Below are positions 17,946 through 25,661 of a stretch of DNA of 64,000 nt, one piece after another. Each line of letters starts with the position of its first letter. The first letter of the stretch is position 1. Both the position numbers and the translations under genes were made by a program. This stretch comes from Methylobacterium sp. CB376 (GTDB lineage: Bacteria; Pseudomonadota; Alphaproteobacteria; Rhizobiales; Beijerinckiaceae). The stretch is taken from the NCBI RefSeq assembly GCF_029714205.1, contig NZ_CP121648.1:1984001-2048000 (forward strand), given 5' to 3'. The notes beneath the pieces were generated by a model. That model saw only the letters and a program-made list of their open reading frames with translations, ran no database searches and was not told the origin of the DNA.

Positions 17946-17955
17946 CGCTGCCGCC

Positions 17956-18219
17956 TCAATGGTGGCGAGGGGGATTGACCGTGTAGGCGCCGTTGCGGAT
18001 GCGCTCGGGGAAGCCCTCGGCGAAGCGGGCGGTCGCCTCCTCGCCGTAGGTCTGCACCAGCTCCTGGAAGGCGGCGAAGAGCGCGGCCTGGGCCATGCAA
18101 TCCCCGTCGATTCCATCGAGGCAGCCCTCGGCGAACGCCTGCGACACGTAGGTCAGGGCGGTGCGCTTGTCCTCCTGGTCGGAGGGCTCCGGGGGAAGGA
18201 AGGTCTCGAAATTCGGCAT
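17956..18219 (-). CDS. Small hypothetical protein (87 aa)
   Basis: An acidic 87-residue protein: MPNFETFLPPEPSDQED, then a helical segment with CLDGIDGDCMAQAALFAAFQ and FAEGFPERIRNGAYTVNPP. It has no signal peptide or membrane segment. The composition is that of a real protein. I do not recognise the family. It lies just upstream of the YbaK gene on the same strand. Confidence 0.65.
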   Translation of the reverse strand: MPNFETFLPPEPSDQEDKRTALTYVSQAFAEGCLDGIDGDCMAQAALFAAFQELVQTYGEEATARFAEGFPERIRNGAYTVNPPRHH

Positions 18220-18625
18220 CGGCGGGCGATTCAGCGATTCGGTGCGGCCTCGGGGTCCTCGAGTCATAGGAGCGGGCCGGGGCCCGGGCCAGCGAGGAAT
18301 TGCGAATGGGTTAACGCGCGCGGCGCAAAGCCGCGCATCGGCGCGGGCGCGACACAGCTGTGGCGTCCGGGCGACAGGGCGGGCCGGGAGGGGCGAGGCC
18401 CGCGCAACCCTGGCACGCCGCGCGGCGGCTGGAATTCCGGGCTGCGGCGCGCCATGTAGAAGGTCACCGCCCCGCGCGCCGGCCCGTCGCCCCGCGCCGC
18501 CCGGCGCGTCGAGGCCGCGGCAGGCCTGACCGTTCCACATCGCCCAGACCGGACGCGGTGCGTCCGGGACCGCTCGCGGTCCCGCCTCGGTGCGGCCCGC
18601 GCGGCACAGCACGAGAGACCCGTCC
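18220..18625. other. 406-bp intergenic region with two hairpins
   Basis: Shared upstream space of the divergent genes at 18219 and 18626. It holds the stem GCGCGGC/GCCGCGC at 18318-18336 and, 42 bp before the 77-residue gene, CGGGACCGC (18565-18573) / GCGGTCCCG (18576-18584). No protein-coding frame is convincing. Confidence 0.6.
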
Positions 18626-18859
18626 ATGTTGCGTTCCAAGCAGAAGCCGAAACCGCAGGATACCGGTTACGTCCTGTTCGACGTCTATTACGAGGACGGC
18701 TCGCGACGCTCCAACCGCCGCGTGCCCCGCTCCGTCCTGAACGGCCTCGACGGCGACGCGCCGGCCAAGCAGGTCATCGAGGAGCAGGACCGCGAGATCG
18801 CGGAGAAGTCCGGCCGGCCGCCGCTCGCCATCACCCGGCTGGTGCGCTCGGGCCGCTGA
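18626..18859 (+). CDS. Small conserved-looking hypothetical protein (77 aa)
   Basis: A 77-residue basic protein: MLRSKQKPKPQDTGYVLFDV, then YYEDGSRRSNRRVPRSVLNG and a charged helix with QVIEEQDREIAEKSG, ending ITRLVRSGR. The alternating strands and helix suggest a compact, possibly nucleic-acid-binding fold, but no family was recognised. The ATG at 18626 is chosen because the frame upstream is low-complexity. Confidence 0.65.
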   Translation: MLRSKQKPKPQDTGYVLFDVYYEDGSRRSNRRVPRSVLNGLDGDAPAKQVIEEQDREIAEKSGRPPLAITRLVRSGR

Positions 18860-18874
18860 GGCGCCACGCCGGTG

Positions 18875-18895
18875 CCGGGCCGGAGCGCGGCCCGG
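18875..18895. terminator. Bidirectional hairpin between convergent small genes
   Basis: CCGGGCCG, loop GAGCG and CGGCCCGG form a perfect 8-bp GC stem between the stops of the plus-strand 77-residue gene and the minus-strand 87-residue gene. No T-run follows, so it is a likely stem but an unproven terminator. Confidence 0.5.
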
Positions 18896-18906
18896 TGCGG
18901 CGCCCG

Positions 18907-19170
18907 TCAGGTCTTCGCGCAGGTCTTCGCGTCGGCGGCGAAGACCCAGTCCGACAGCGTGGTCGGCAGGGGGAGGTGGCGCAGGTCGAGCCCGCAGGAC
19001 GGCGTGTAGGTCTCGCCGTGGATCAGCCGGTCGAGGGCGAGTTCCGCGCTGTCGTAGCAGCCGAGCGGCTCGCGCTCGTAGAACAGCACGACGCGGTCGC
19101 GCCCGGCCCAGCGGGTCAGGGCAATTCGGAACTCGCCCTGCGGCGTCTCGCAGAACCAATACCCGCTCAT
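18907..19170 (-). CDS. Small hypothetical protein (87 aa)
   Basis: An 87-residue soluble protein beginning MSGYWFCETPQGEFRIALTR and including DRVVLFYEREPLGCYDSAEL and LDRLIHGETYTPSCGLD. It has three cysteines and ends AKTCAKT. The ATG at 19170 follows a strong GGAGGAA site 8 bases away, which supports it over the longer open frame. No family was recognised. Confidence 0.7.
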   Translation of the reverse strand: MSGYWFCETPQGEFRIALTRWAGRDRVVLFYEREPLGCYDSAELALDRLIHGETYTPSCGLDLRHLPLPTTLSDWVFAADAKTCAKT

Positions 19171-19334
19171 GACGCGCGTTCCTCCACTGGTTTGCTCTTG
19201 TTGAGGGACAACGCCGGCGGACACGCCCGGTGCCCGCTCTTGCCGTCATCAATCCTTTATTAACACCTGCGTAGCCTGCGCGGGCGATCGGGGCAATCCG
19301 CCTTCCGACGCAGGGGCGCCGGGCGGCCGCCGTC

Positions 19335-19388
19335 CCCGGCCGGACCGAGGCCGGGCCGGTCGCCGCCCCCGGCCGGACTGAGGCCGGG
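19335..19388. repeat. Two tandem GC hairpins in the 333-bp gap before fabI
   Basis: CCCGGCC-N7-GGCCGGG occurs twice, at 19335-19355 and 19368-19388, in a short direct duplication with one base changed in the loop. The rest of the gap (19171-19503) shows no gene. It includes an AT-richer stretch near 19240-19265 that could hold the promoter of the divergent small gene. Confidence 0.6.
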
Positions 19389-19503
19389 CCGTCGCACGGA
19401 CTTCCGTCGCCCGCGGGCGTCGGCTAAGGATGCCGAGCGAAGGCTTCGGCCTCGCGCTTCACGGCCCCGCGGGCCGTCCCGCGGCAGCAGGCGTTGGTGA
19501 ACC

Positions 19504-20364
19504 ATGGCGGATTCGAACCGGGCTGAGGTCCAGGATGACGAGCAGGCCGCGAGCCCGAAGGCCGGGCTGCTCGCCGGCAAGCGGGGCCTCGTGCTCGGGG
19601 TGGCGAACAACCGCTCGATCGCCTGGGGCATCGCGCGCAGCGCCCGGCTGCACGGGGCGGACCTCGCCTTCACGTACCAGGGCGAGGCGCTCAAGAAGCG
19701 GGTCGAGCCGCTCGCCAAGGAACTCGACGCGGCGGTGGTCGGCCATTGCGACGTCACCGATCCGGGCTCGATCGACGCGGTCTTCGACGCTGCCGGCCGC
19801 CACTTCGGCGGCAGCCTCGACTTCGTCGTGCACTGCATCGCCTTCTCGGACAAGGACGAGCTGACCGGCCGCTACGTCGACACCAGCGAGGCGAACTTCT
19901 CCAAGTCGCTCCTGATCTCCTGCTACTCGTTCACGGCGATCGCGCAGCGGGCCGAGAAGCTGATGCCGCAGGGCGGCTCGCTCCTGACCCTGACCTATTA
20001 CGGCGCCGAGAAGTGGATGCCCCACTACAACGTGATGGGCGTCGCCAAGGCGGCGCTCGAAGCCTCGGTGCGCTACCTCGCGGCCGATCTCGGCCCCTCG
20101 AAGATCCGCGTGAACGCGATCTCGGCCGGGCCGATCAAGACGCTGGCCGCCTCCGGGATCGGCGACTTCCGCTACATCCTGAAGTGGAACGAGTACAACG
20201 CGCCCCTGCGCCGGACCGTGACGATCGACGAGGTCGGCGAGACCGCCGCCTACCTCGTCTCCGACATGTCCCGCGGCATGACCGGCGAGATCCTGCACGT
20301 CGATGCGGGCTACCACGTCGTCGGGATGAAGAATCCCGAGGCCCCGGACATGAGCAAGGAGTGA
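19504..20364 (+). CDS. fabI: Enoyl-ACP reductase I (NADH)
   Basis: This 286-residue short-chain dehydrogenase catalyses the last reduction of each fatty-acid elongation cycle. FabI marks are clear: VANNRSIAWGIA at the cofactor site, CIAFSDKDEL, and the catalytic pair Tyr175-x6-Lys182 inside YNVMGVAK, with a further tyrosine in TYYGAEKW. The end TGEILHVDAGYHVVGM is typical. The N-terminal 20 residues are an extra acidic extension. PPi-PFK follows 173 bp downstream. Confidence 0.95.
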   Translation: MADSNRAEVQDDEQAASPKAGLLAGKRGLVLGVANNRSIAWGIARSARLHGADLAFTYQGEALKKRVEPLAKELDAAVVGHCDVTDPGSIDAVFDAAGRHFGGSLDFVVHCIAFSDKDELTGRYVDTSEANFSKSLLISCYSFTAIAQRAEKLMPQGGSLLTLTYYGAEKWMPHYNVMGVAKAALEASVRYLAADLGPSKIRVNAISAGPIKTLAASGIGDFRYILKWNEYNAPLRRTVTIDEVGETAAYLVSDMSRGMTGEILHVDAGYHVVGMKNPEAPDMSKE

Positions 20365-20537
20365 CGCGGGCGGTGCTTTCGGGGCTTGGCGCGCGCCGCC
20401 CCTGAGGCCAGTATCGCGGCCCTGGGCATCACGCGCCGACGCGGCCAGCGGTCGGCGGGAATGATGCGCAACGAGGTCGCCGAGCAGGATGGCCCCGCGC
20501 GATCCTGCTCCGGCGGCACCCGACGCGGAGCCGCGCC

Positions 20538-21743
20538 ATGACCGTTCCCAAGGTCGCCATGCTCACCGCGGGGGGACTCGCGCCCTGCCTCTCGGCGGCG
20601 GTCGGCGGGCTGATCGCCCGCTACACCGACCTCGCCCCCGAGATCGAGATCATCGGCTACCGCAGCGGCTATTACGGCCTCCTCAAGGGTGAGGTGCTGG
20701 AGGTCACGCCCGCCGTGCGGGACCGGGCCCGCACGCTGCTGCGCCACGGCGGCTCGCCCCTCGGCAACAGCCGCGTCAAGCTCACCAACGTCAAGGATTG
20801 CGTGAAGCGCGGCCTCGTGCGCGAGGGCGAGGACCCGCTCAAGGCGGCGGCCGAGCGGCTCGCCCGCGACGGCGTCACCATCCTGCACACGATCGGCGGC
20901 GACGACACCAACACCACCGCGGCCGACCTCGCCGCCTACCTGCAGCGGAACGGCTACCGGCTCACGGTGGTCGGGCTGCCCAAGACCATCGACAACGACG
21001 TGGTGCCGATCCGCCAGTCCCTCGGCGCCTGGACGGCCGCCGAGCAGGGCGCGGTCTTCTTCGAGAACGTCGTCAACGAGCAGAGCGCCAACCCGCGCAT
21101 GCTCCTCGTCCACGAGGTGATGGGCCGCAATTGCGGCTGGCTCGCCGCCGCCACCGCCCGGGCCTATCGGGCGCGCCTCGCGCGCCAGACCTTCCTGCCG
21201 GACTTCAACCTCGACCCCGCCCACAAGGACATCGACGCGGTCTACCTGCCCGAGACGCCGATCGACCTCGACGCCGAGGCGGAGCGCCTGCGCGCGCGCC
21301 TCGCCCGGAAGGATTGCGCGACGCTCTTCGTCAGCGAGGGCGCCTGCCTCGACGCGATCGTGGCCGAGATCGAGGGGCGCGGCGAGGTCCTCGGCCGCGA
21401 CGCCTTCGGGCACGTCAAGATCGACACGGTGAATGTCGGCCAGTGGTTCGCCGATCGCTTCGGCCCCCGCCTCGGGGTCGAGAAGACGCTGGTCCAGAAA
21501 TCCGGCCACTTCGCCCGCTCGGCCGCGCCCAACGCCGACGACCTCAACCTGATCCAGGGCATGGTCGACCTCGCGGTCGAGAGCGCGCTCGCGGGCGTGT
21601 CCGGGGTGATCGGCCACGACGAGGAGCACGAGGGGCGCCTGCGGGCGATCGAGTTCCCGCGCATCCGGGGGGGCAAGGCCTTCGACCCGGCCACCCCCTG
21701 GTTCACCGACCTCCTCGCCGCGATCGGCCAGCCGCGCGGCTGA
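20538..21743 (+). CDS. pfp: Pyrophosphate-dependent 6-phosphofructokinase
   Basis: This 401-residue group II phosphofructokinase interconverts fructose-6-phosphate and fructose-1,6-bisphosphate using PPi. GGDDTN at 120-125 has Asp where ATP enzymes carry Gly, the mark of PPi use. The catalytic loop PKTIDND is at 148-154 with Asp152 as base. MGRNCGWLAAATA is the substrate-binding segment. In methylotrophs such enzymes serve reversible sugar-phosphate metabolism; that link is inferred. The start ATG is followed directly by VPKVAMLTAGG, as in the family. Confidence 0.92.
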   Translation: MTVPKVAMLTAGGLAPCLSAAVGGLIARYTDLAPEIEIIGYRSGYYGLLKGEVLEVTPAVRDRARTLLRHGGSPLGNSRVKLTNVKDCVKRGLVREGEDPLKAAAERLARDGVTILHTIGGDDTNTTAADLAAYLQRNGYRLTVVGLPKTIDNDVVPIRQSLGAWTAAEQGAVFFENVVNEQSANPRMLLVHEVMGRNCGWLAAATARAYRARLARQTFLPDFNLDPAHKDIDAVYLPETPIDLDAEAERLRARLARKDCATLFVSEGACLDAIVAEIEGRGEVLGRDAFGHVKIDTVNVGQWFADRFGPRLGVEKTLVQKSGHFARSAAPNADDLNLIQGMVDLAVESALAGVSGVIGHDEEHEGRLRAIEFPRIRGGKAFDPATPWFTDLLAAIGQPRG

Positions 21744-21746
21744 GCC

Positions 21747-23090
21747 CTACTCCGCCGCCGCGGGGAGGGGCGCCCGGTCGGGCAGCCCGTCGAGGGCGGC
21801 CGGGCGCGGGCCGCCGGTCGCCCAGTCGAGCAGTTCCACCGTGTGGACGATCGGGATGGCGGTGCCCTTCCCGATCTGGGTGGCGCAGCCGATATTGCCG
21901 GTCGCGATCAGGTCCGGCGCCACCCGCTCGATGTTGGCGACCTTGCGGGCGCGCAGGGCGCCGGCGAGTTCGGGCTGCAGGAGGTTGTAGGTGCCGGCCG
22001 AACCGCAGCAGATGTGGCCCTCCGGCACGTCCTTCACGGTGAAGCCCGCCCGCTTGAGCAGGGCCTTCGGCTCGGTGCGGATGCCCTGGCCGTGCTGCAT
22101 CGAGCAGGCCGAGTGGTAGGCCACGACGAGGTCGGTCTCGACCGACGGCTCCCGCAGCCCGATCGCGGCGACGTACTCGGTGACGTCCTTGGCCAGGGCG
22201 GAGACGCGCCGCGCCTTCTCGGCATAGGCCGGGTCGTCCCGGAACATGAAGCCGTAATCCTTGATCGTCGTGCCGCAGCCCGAGGTGGTGATGACGATCG
22301 CGTCGAGGCCCGGCCCGTCCATCTCGGCGATCCAGGCGTCGATCGTGCGCCGGGCGAGCGCGTGGGAGGAATCCTCCCGGCCCATGTGGTGGGTGAGCGC
22401 CCCGCAGCAGCCCTCGCCCTTCGCCTGCACCACCTCGATCCCGTGGCGGTTGAGGAGGCGGATCGCCGCCTCGTTGAAGTCCGGCCGCAGCACCGACTGG
22501 GCGCAGCCGCGCAGGAGCGCGACCCGGCCCCGGCGCGGCCCCGCCGGCGGGAACAGGCCCGGCCGGTCGCCCGCGCCCCGGCCCGGCAGCGCGGCGGGCG
22601 CGAGGTCGAGCATGGCGGAGAGCCGGCTGCCCGCCCGCGGCAGCCCGGCGACCAGGCGCCGGAAGGGCTTGCCCAGGGTGGCGGCGAGAAGGGCGAGGCG
22701 GAAGCGGTGCGGATAGGGCAGCAAAGCGGCCAGCAGGGCGCGCAGCCAGCGGTCGGCCGCCGGGCGGGCGTAGGTCCGCTCGATGTAGGACCGGGCGTGG
22801 TCGACGAGGTGCATGTAATGCACGCCGGACGGGCAGGTGGTCATGCAGGACAGGCAGGAGAGGCAGCGGTCGACGTGCTTGACCACTTCGGGCGGCGCCG
22901 GCTTGCCGCCCTCCAGCATGTCCTTGATCAGGTAGATCCGCCCGCGCGGCGAGTCGAGCTCGTCGCCGAGGAGCAGGTAGGTCGGGCAGGTGGCGGTGCA
23001 GAATCCGCAATGCACGCAGGTGCGCAGGATTTTCTCCGAGGCCGCCATGGCCGGATCGGCGAGCTGCGCGGGGGTGAAGTTCGTCTGCAC
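21747..23090 (-). CDS. glcF: Glycolate oxidase iron-sulfur subunit
   Basis: This 447-residue protein has two 4Fe-4S motifs near the N-terminus (Cys25/28/31/35 in CVHCGFCTATCP and Cys76/79/82/86 in CLSCLSCMTTCP) and two CCG domains (GCCGALTHH and HICCGSAGTYNLLQP). It passes electrons from the GlcD/GlcE flavin subunits to the membrane chain during glycolate oxidation. It starts with GTG at 23090 after a GAGGAA site. Its partner glcE lies 2.6 kb away on the same strand, separated by a SOUL gene and a protease cassette. No glcD is in the window. Confidence 0.93.
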   Translation of the reverse strand: MQTNFTPAQLADPAMAASEKILRTCVHCGFCTATCPTYLLLGDELDSPRGRIYLIKDMLEGGKPAPPEVVKHVDRCLSCLSCMTTCPSGVHYMHLVDHARSYIERTYARPAADRWLRALLAALLPYPHRFRLALLAATLGKPFRRLVAGLPRAGSRLSAMLDLAPAALPGRGAGDRPGLFPPAGPRRGRVALLRGCAQSVLRPDFNEAAIRLLNRHGIEVVQAKGEGCCGALTHHMGREDSSHALARRTIDAWIAEMDGPGLDAIVITTSGCGTTIKDYGFMFRDDPAYAEKARRVSALAKDVTEYVAAIGLREPSVETDLVVAYHSACSMQHGQGIRTEPKALLKRAGFTVKDVPEGHICCGSAGTYNLLQPELAGALRARKVANIERVAPDLIATGNIGCATQIGKGTAIPIVHTVELLDWATGGPRPAALDGLPDRAPLPAAAE

Positions 23091-23201
23091 GACGGTTCCT
23101 CGATCACGTTTTGTCGGGGCGGCTTCTCAGGGGCCTGCCGTGTTCTAGACCAATTCCACGGCGCGTGGGGCGCCGTCGTCGCCGCATCCGGAGCCGGAGC
23201 G

Positions 23202-23807
23202 ATGCAGACATTCTTCTATTACCTCGCCACGCTCGTCGAATCCGCCCTCTCGCTGGTGGGGATCCGGGCGGCCTACGAGGCACCGGCCTACGCCCTGGTG
23301 CGCCGCCTCGACGGGGAGGTCGAGATCCGGGATTACGCGCCGCGGACGGTGATCGAGACCGGAACGCGCGGGCCAGGCGATGCCGAGGCCTTCCGGCGCC
23401 TGTTCCGCACGATCACCGGGGGCAATCGGGGCGCGCGGCTGATCGCCATGACGGTGCCGGTGGAGCAGGCCGAGCGGCCCGCCGCGCCGGCTTCCCCCGG
23501 GACGGCGGGGGAGGGGTCGATGCGCTTCGTCCTGCCGCGCAAGGTGGTCGCGGCGGGCGCGCCGGAGCCGACCGACCCGCAGGTGCGGCTCGTGCACCTG
23601 CCCCCGCAGCGGCTGGCGGTGCTGCGCTTCTCGGGGGCCGCGGACGCGCGCACGCGCCGCGTCCGGGAGGAGGAGCTGCTGCGCAGCCTCGCGGCGGCCG
23701 GGCTCGCGCCGCGCGGCGCGCCCGTGCTCCTGTCCTACGATCCACCGATGACGCCCCCGTTCCTGCGCCGGAACGAGGTGGCGGTGGAGGTGGCCTCAGC
23801 CCCCTGA
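23202..23807 (+). CDS. SOUL/HBP family heme-binding-type protein
   Basis: This 201-residue protein has the SOUL fold sequence: YALVRRLDGEVEIRDYAPRT, FRRLFRTITGGN, IAMTVPVEQ and MRFVLPRKV, ending LSYDPPMTPPFLRRNEVAVEV. An N-terminal hydrophobic stretch (FFYYLATLVESALSLVGI) may be a membrane anchor or uncleaved signal. Heme or tetrapyrrole binding is known for some family members only. It runs opposite to glcF and glcE and overlaps the end of the next minus-strand gene by 12 bp, which suggests that one side was rearranged. Confidence 0.88.
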   Translation: MQTFFYYLATLVESALSLVGIRAAYEAPAYALVRRLDGEVEIRDYAPRTVIETGTRGPGDAEAFRRLFRTITGGNRGARLIAMTVPVEQAERPAAPASPGTAGEGSMRFVLPRKVVAAGAPEPTDPQVRLVHLPPQRLAVLRFSGAADARTRRVREEELLRSLAAAGLAPRGAPVLLSYDPPMTPPFLRRNEVAVEVASAP

Positions 23808-24389
23808 TTCGGCGGCCGGACGCGGCGCCATCCCGGTGAGCGCGTCCCGCATGGACTTGGCCCGAGCGTCCAGCCTCCGGACAAAGTCGTCGTCCACCTC
23901 GACGTCGCCGCCCCGCAGGCGCTTGATGTCGAGGTAGGGAATGAAGATGTCGGGCTTGCCGGACAGCCAGATCGCCGAGACGTGCAAGGCCGGCACGTCG
24001 AGGATCCGGATCTCGTAGGGGGTGGGCTTTCCGTCCGCGATCGTTGCGGCGAGGGCCGCGGCGTCCATGAGGCGCCGCGCCGAGTCGCCCCGCGAGAGAC
24101 TGGCGAACCGTGCCTCGTCCCCAGCCCTTTGGCCGAGATCGGCCACCGCCGCGGAGCCGCTGCCCGCTTCGAGGAGGTAGCGCCAGCCCACGGGCTCGGC
24201 GCCCGACACGCCCTCGGCGCTGACCTGGTCGAGCCCCAGGCGGTAGAGCGGGATCGGCTCCGACAGGTTGAGGGCGGCCCCGCCGGCCGCGCCGGCGCCG
24301 GCGTCCGCGCTCCAGAGGTCGCGCACCGCGCGGGCGACGATCGCTCGGCCGTGCTCCGGGGCCGGCTTCAGGATCAGGCTCATGGTCAT
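23796..24389 (-). CDS. Hypothetical protein of the C70-protease cassette (197 aa)
   Basis: A 197-residue soluble protein (MSLILKPAPEHGRAIVAR; PIPLYRLGLDQVSAEGV; DVPALHVSAIWLSGKPDIFI; a C-terminal charged helix). I do not recognise a family. Its ATG overlaps the stop of the upstream protease gene in an ATGA, so the two are translationally coupled; a second ATG at 24383 has the better-spaced GGGAG site. The repeated statements of charge and substrate-like surface give no function. Coupling suggests it acts with the protease, as substrate, partner or immunity-like protein. Confidence 0.7.
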   Translation of the reverse strand: MTMSLILKPAPEHGRAIVARAVRDLWSADAGAGAAGGAALNLSEPIPLYRLGLDQVSAEGVSGAEPVGWRYLLEAGSGSAAVADLGQRAGDEARFASLSRGDSARRLMDAAALAATIADGKPTPYEIRILDVPALHVSAIWLSGKPDIFIPYLDIKRLRGGDVEVDDDFVRRLDARAKSMRDALTGMAPRPAAESGG

Positions 24390-25042
24390 GCTCCCAGGAG
24401 ATCCGGATCGTCCGCGCCCGCCTGCGCCACCGCGGCGCCCCCGCTGGCGGTCGGGGCCGTGAGATAGGAATGCGTCCAGTCGCCTCCCGATCGGTACAGG
24501 GACGGAAACTCATCGTAGGCCACCTGAGTCTCCATCTGGGTCTCCATCCAAATCGGGTCCGCGATGTCGAGATAGGTCCGGCCGTCCTGCGTGAGATATC
24601 CGATCACGGCGACGAAGTGGCCGCCCCCACCATACCACCCGATCCGACAGCCGACGACCGAGCCCGCGTCGATCCGCGCCTGCACCTGGGCGAAGGTCAG
24701 AGGCTGGGCGGTGGTGTCCTCCAGGTGACCGACGATCTTCAGGACACGATCCAGGTACCAGGGCTTGTCGCACTTGGTCGTGTCGCTCCCTCCGTCGGCG
24801 CAGCAATCCTGACGACCGAGGGCGGTGCAGGCGAGTGCGCATTGCGTCCGCCTGCGAGCGCCGGCGTAGAAGTGCTCGATGCTGACGCCGACTGCGGCCC
24901 AGCACCAATTGTCCTGCTCCTGCTGCTCGATTCCGAAGCTCAGCCTGCGTCGAAGGGGCGGAGCGGACCCTCCCAGGGCCGACACGGCTGCGGGGGCGTG
25001 GCCCTGGATCGGCCGCGGTGACAGGAATTGCGGAATAGGCAT
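24386..25042 (-). CDS. Papain-like cysteine protease (C70/AvrRpt2 type)
   Basis: A 218-residue protein with the papain-like core of peptidase family C70: glutamines at 40-43 before NWCWAAVGVSI (nucleophile Cys47), His142 in GGGGHFVAVIGY and Asp162 in YLDIADPIW. Extra cysteines at 68, 72, 80, 81, 91 and 132 may form disulfides. There is no signal peptide. The founding member AvrRpt2 is a secreted effector protease, but most bacterial relatives are uncharacterised. ATG 25042 follows a GAGGG site. It is the middle gene of a three-gene set between glcE and glcF. Confidence 0.8.
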   Translation of the reverse strand: MPIPQFLSPRPIQGHAPAAVSALGGSAPPLRRRLSFGIEQQEQDNWCWAAVGVSIEHFYAGARRRTQCALACTALGRQDCCADGGSDTTKCDKPWYLDRVLKIVGHLEDTTAQPLTFAQVQARIDAGSVVGCRIGWYGGGGHFVAVIGYLTQDGRTYLDIADPIWMETQMETQVAYDEFPSLYRSGGDWTHSYLTAPTASGGAAVAQAGADDPDLLGA

Positions 25043-25070
25043 TCAGCCCTCACTGAATGTCGGCCGGACC

Positions 25071-25274
25071 TTATGACGGCCGCGTCGGATCGTCCGGCAT
25101 CGATTCCGCATGAATCTGCATCGGAGTCGGACCCTCGTCCAGGGGCAACATTTTGGAAATCGGCGCTCCGGCACCCGCGAGAACGCTGCTGAAGCGAGCG
25201 AGTACGGGAGCATGTGCAGCCGGATCAATCGCGCTCGCGTTTCTCATCTGCTGGCGTAAGAAATCATCGCTCAA
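25071..25274 (-). CDS. Small hypothetical protein upstream of the C70 protease (67 aa)
   Basis: The frame starts with TTG (25274) and gives MSDDFLRQQMRNASAIDPAA, then HAPVLARFSSVLAGAGAP and an acidic proline-rich end. The composition is protein-like and the stop lies 28 bp before the protease start, on the same strand. No family was recognised. The weak start site makes it less certain; an internal ATG codon would give a shorter protein. Confidence 0.5.
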   Translation of the reverse strand: MSDDFLRQQMRNASAIDPAAHAPVLARFSSVLAGAGAPISKMLPLDEGPTPMQIHAESMPDDPTRPS

Positions 25275-25430
25275 AGTTTCTCTGGATCCAGGTCGAGTCA
25301 GGCAATCGAACCGTTAAATTGTTGACCCTGGCGACGGCAGGTCGCGGCATGTGCGCGCGAGGTCAGGGAAAGGCGCGGCGCTCGCCGGGGTCGAGATCTG
25401 TTCCGCGCGTGCCGCACAGGCTTCCTATAC

Positions 25431-25661
25431 GACATCCGACGGGTTGCGTCGCCATGCGGATGCCGGCTTCGCTCACGCGCCGCGCGGGCTTGGCATACCC
25501 AATCCGCTTGATCCCTTCGGGATGGCGGATCGGGGCTTCGCTCACGCGCCGCGCGGGCTCATGATCCGCTTGATCCCTTCGGGATGACGGATTTGGGCTT
25601 CGCTCCAGTGCCGCGCGGGCTTGTCATGCGCTGTCCGGACGTGATCGTCCGGACAGCGGAT
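25431..25661. repeat. Class B dispersed repeat, copy 3 (three cores and terminal hairpin)
   Basis: Three successive cores of GCTTCGCTCACGCGCCGCGC type are separated by two copies of ATCCGCTTGATCCCTTCGGG. It closes with hairpin GCTGTCCGG (25630-25638) / CCGGACAGC (25649-25657), as in copy 1. It sits next to the glcE stop codon and fills most of the 386-bp gap between the protease cassette and glcE. The rest of the gap, 25275-25430, shows no gene. Confidence 0.8.
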
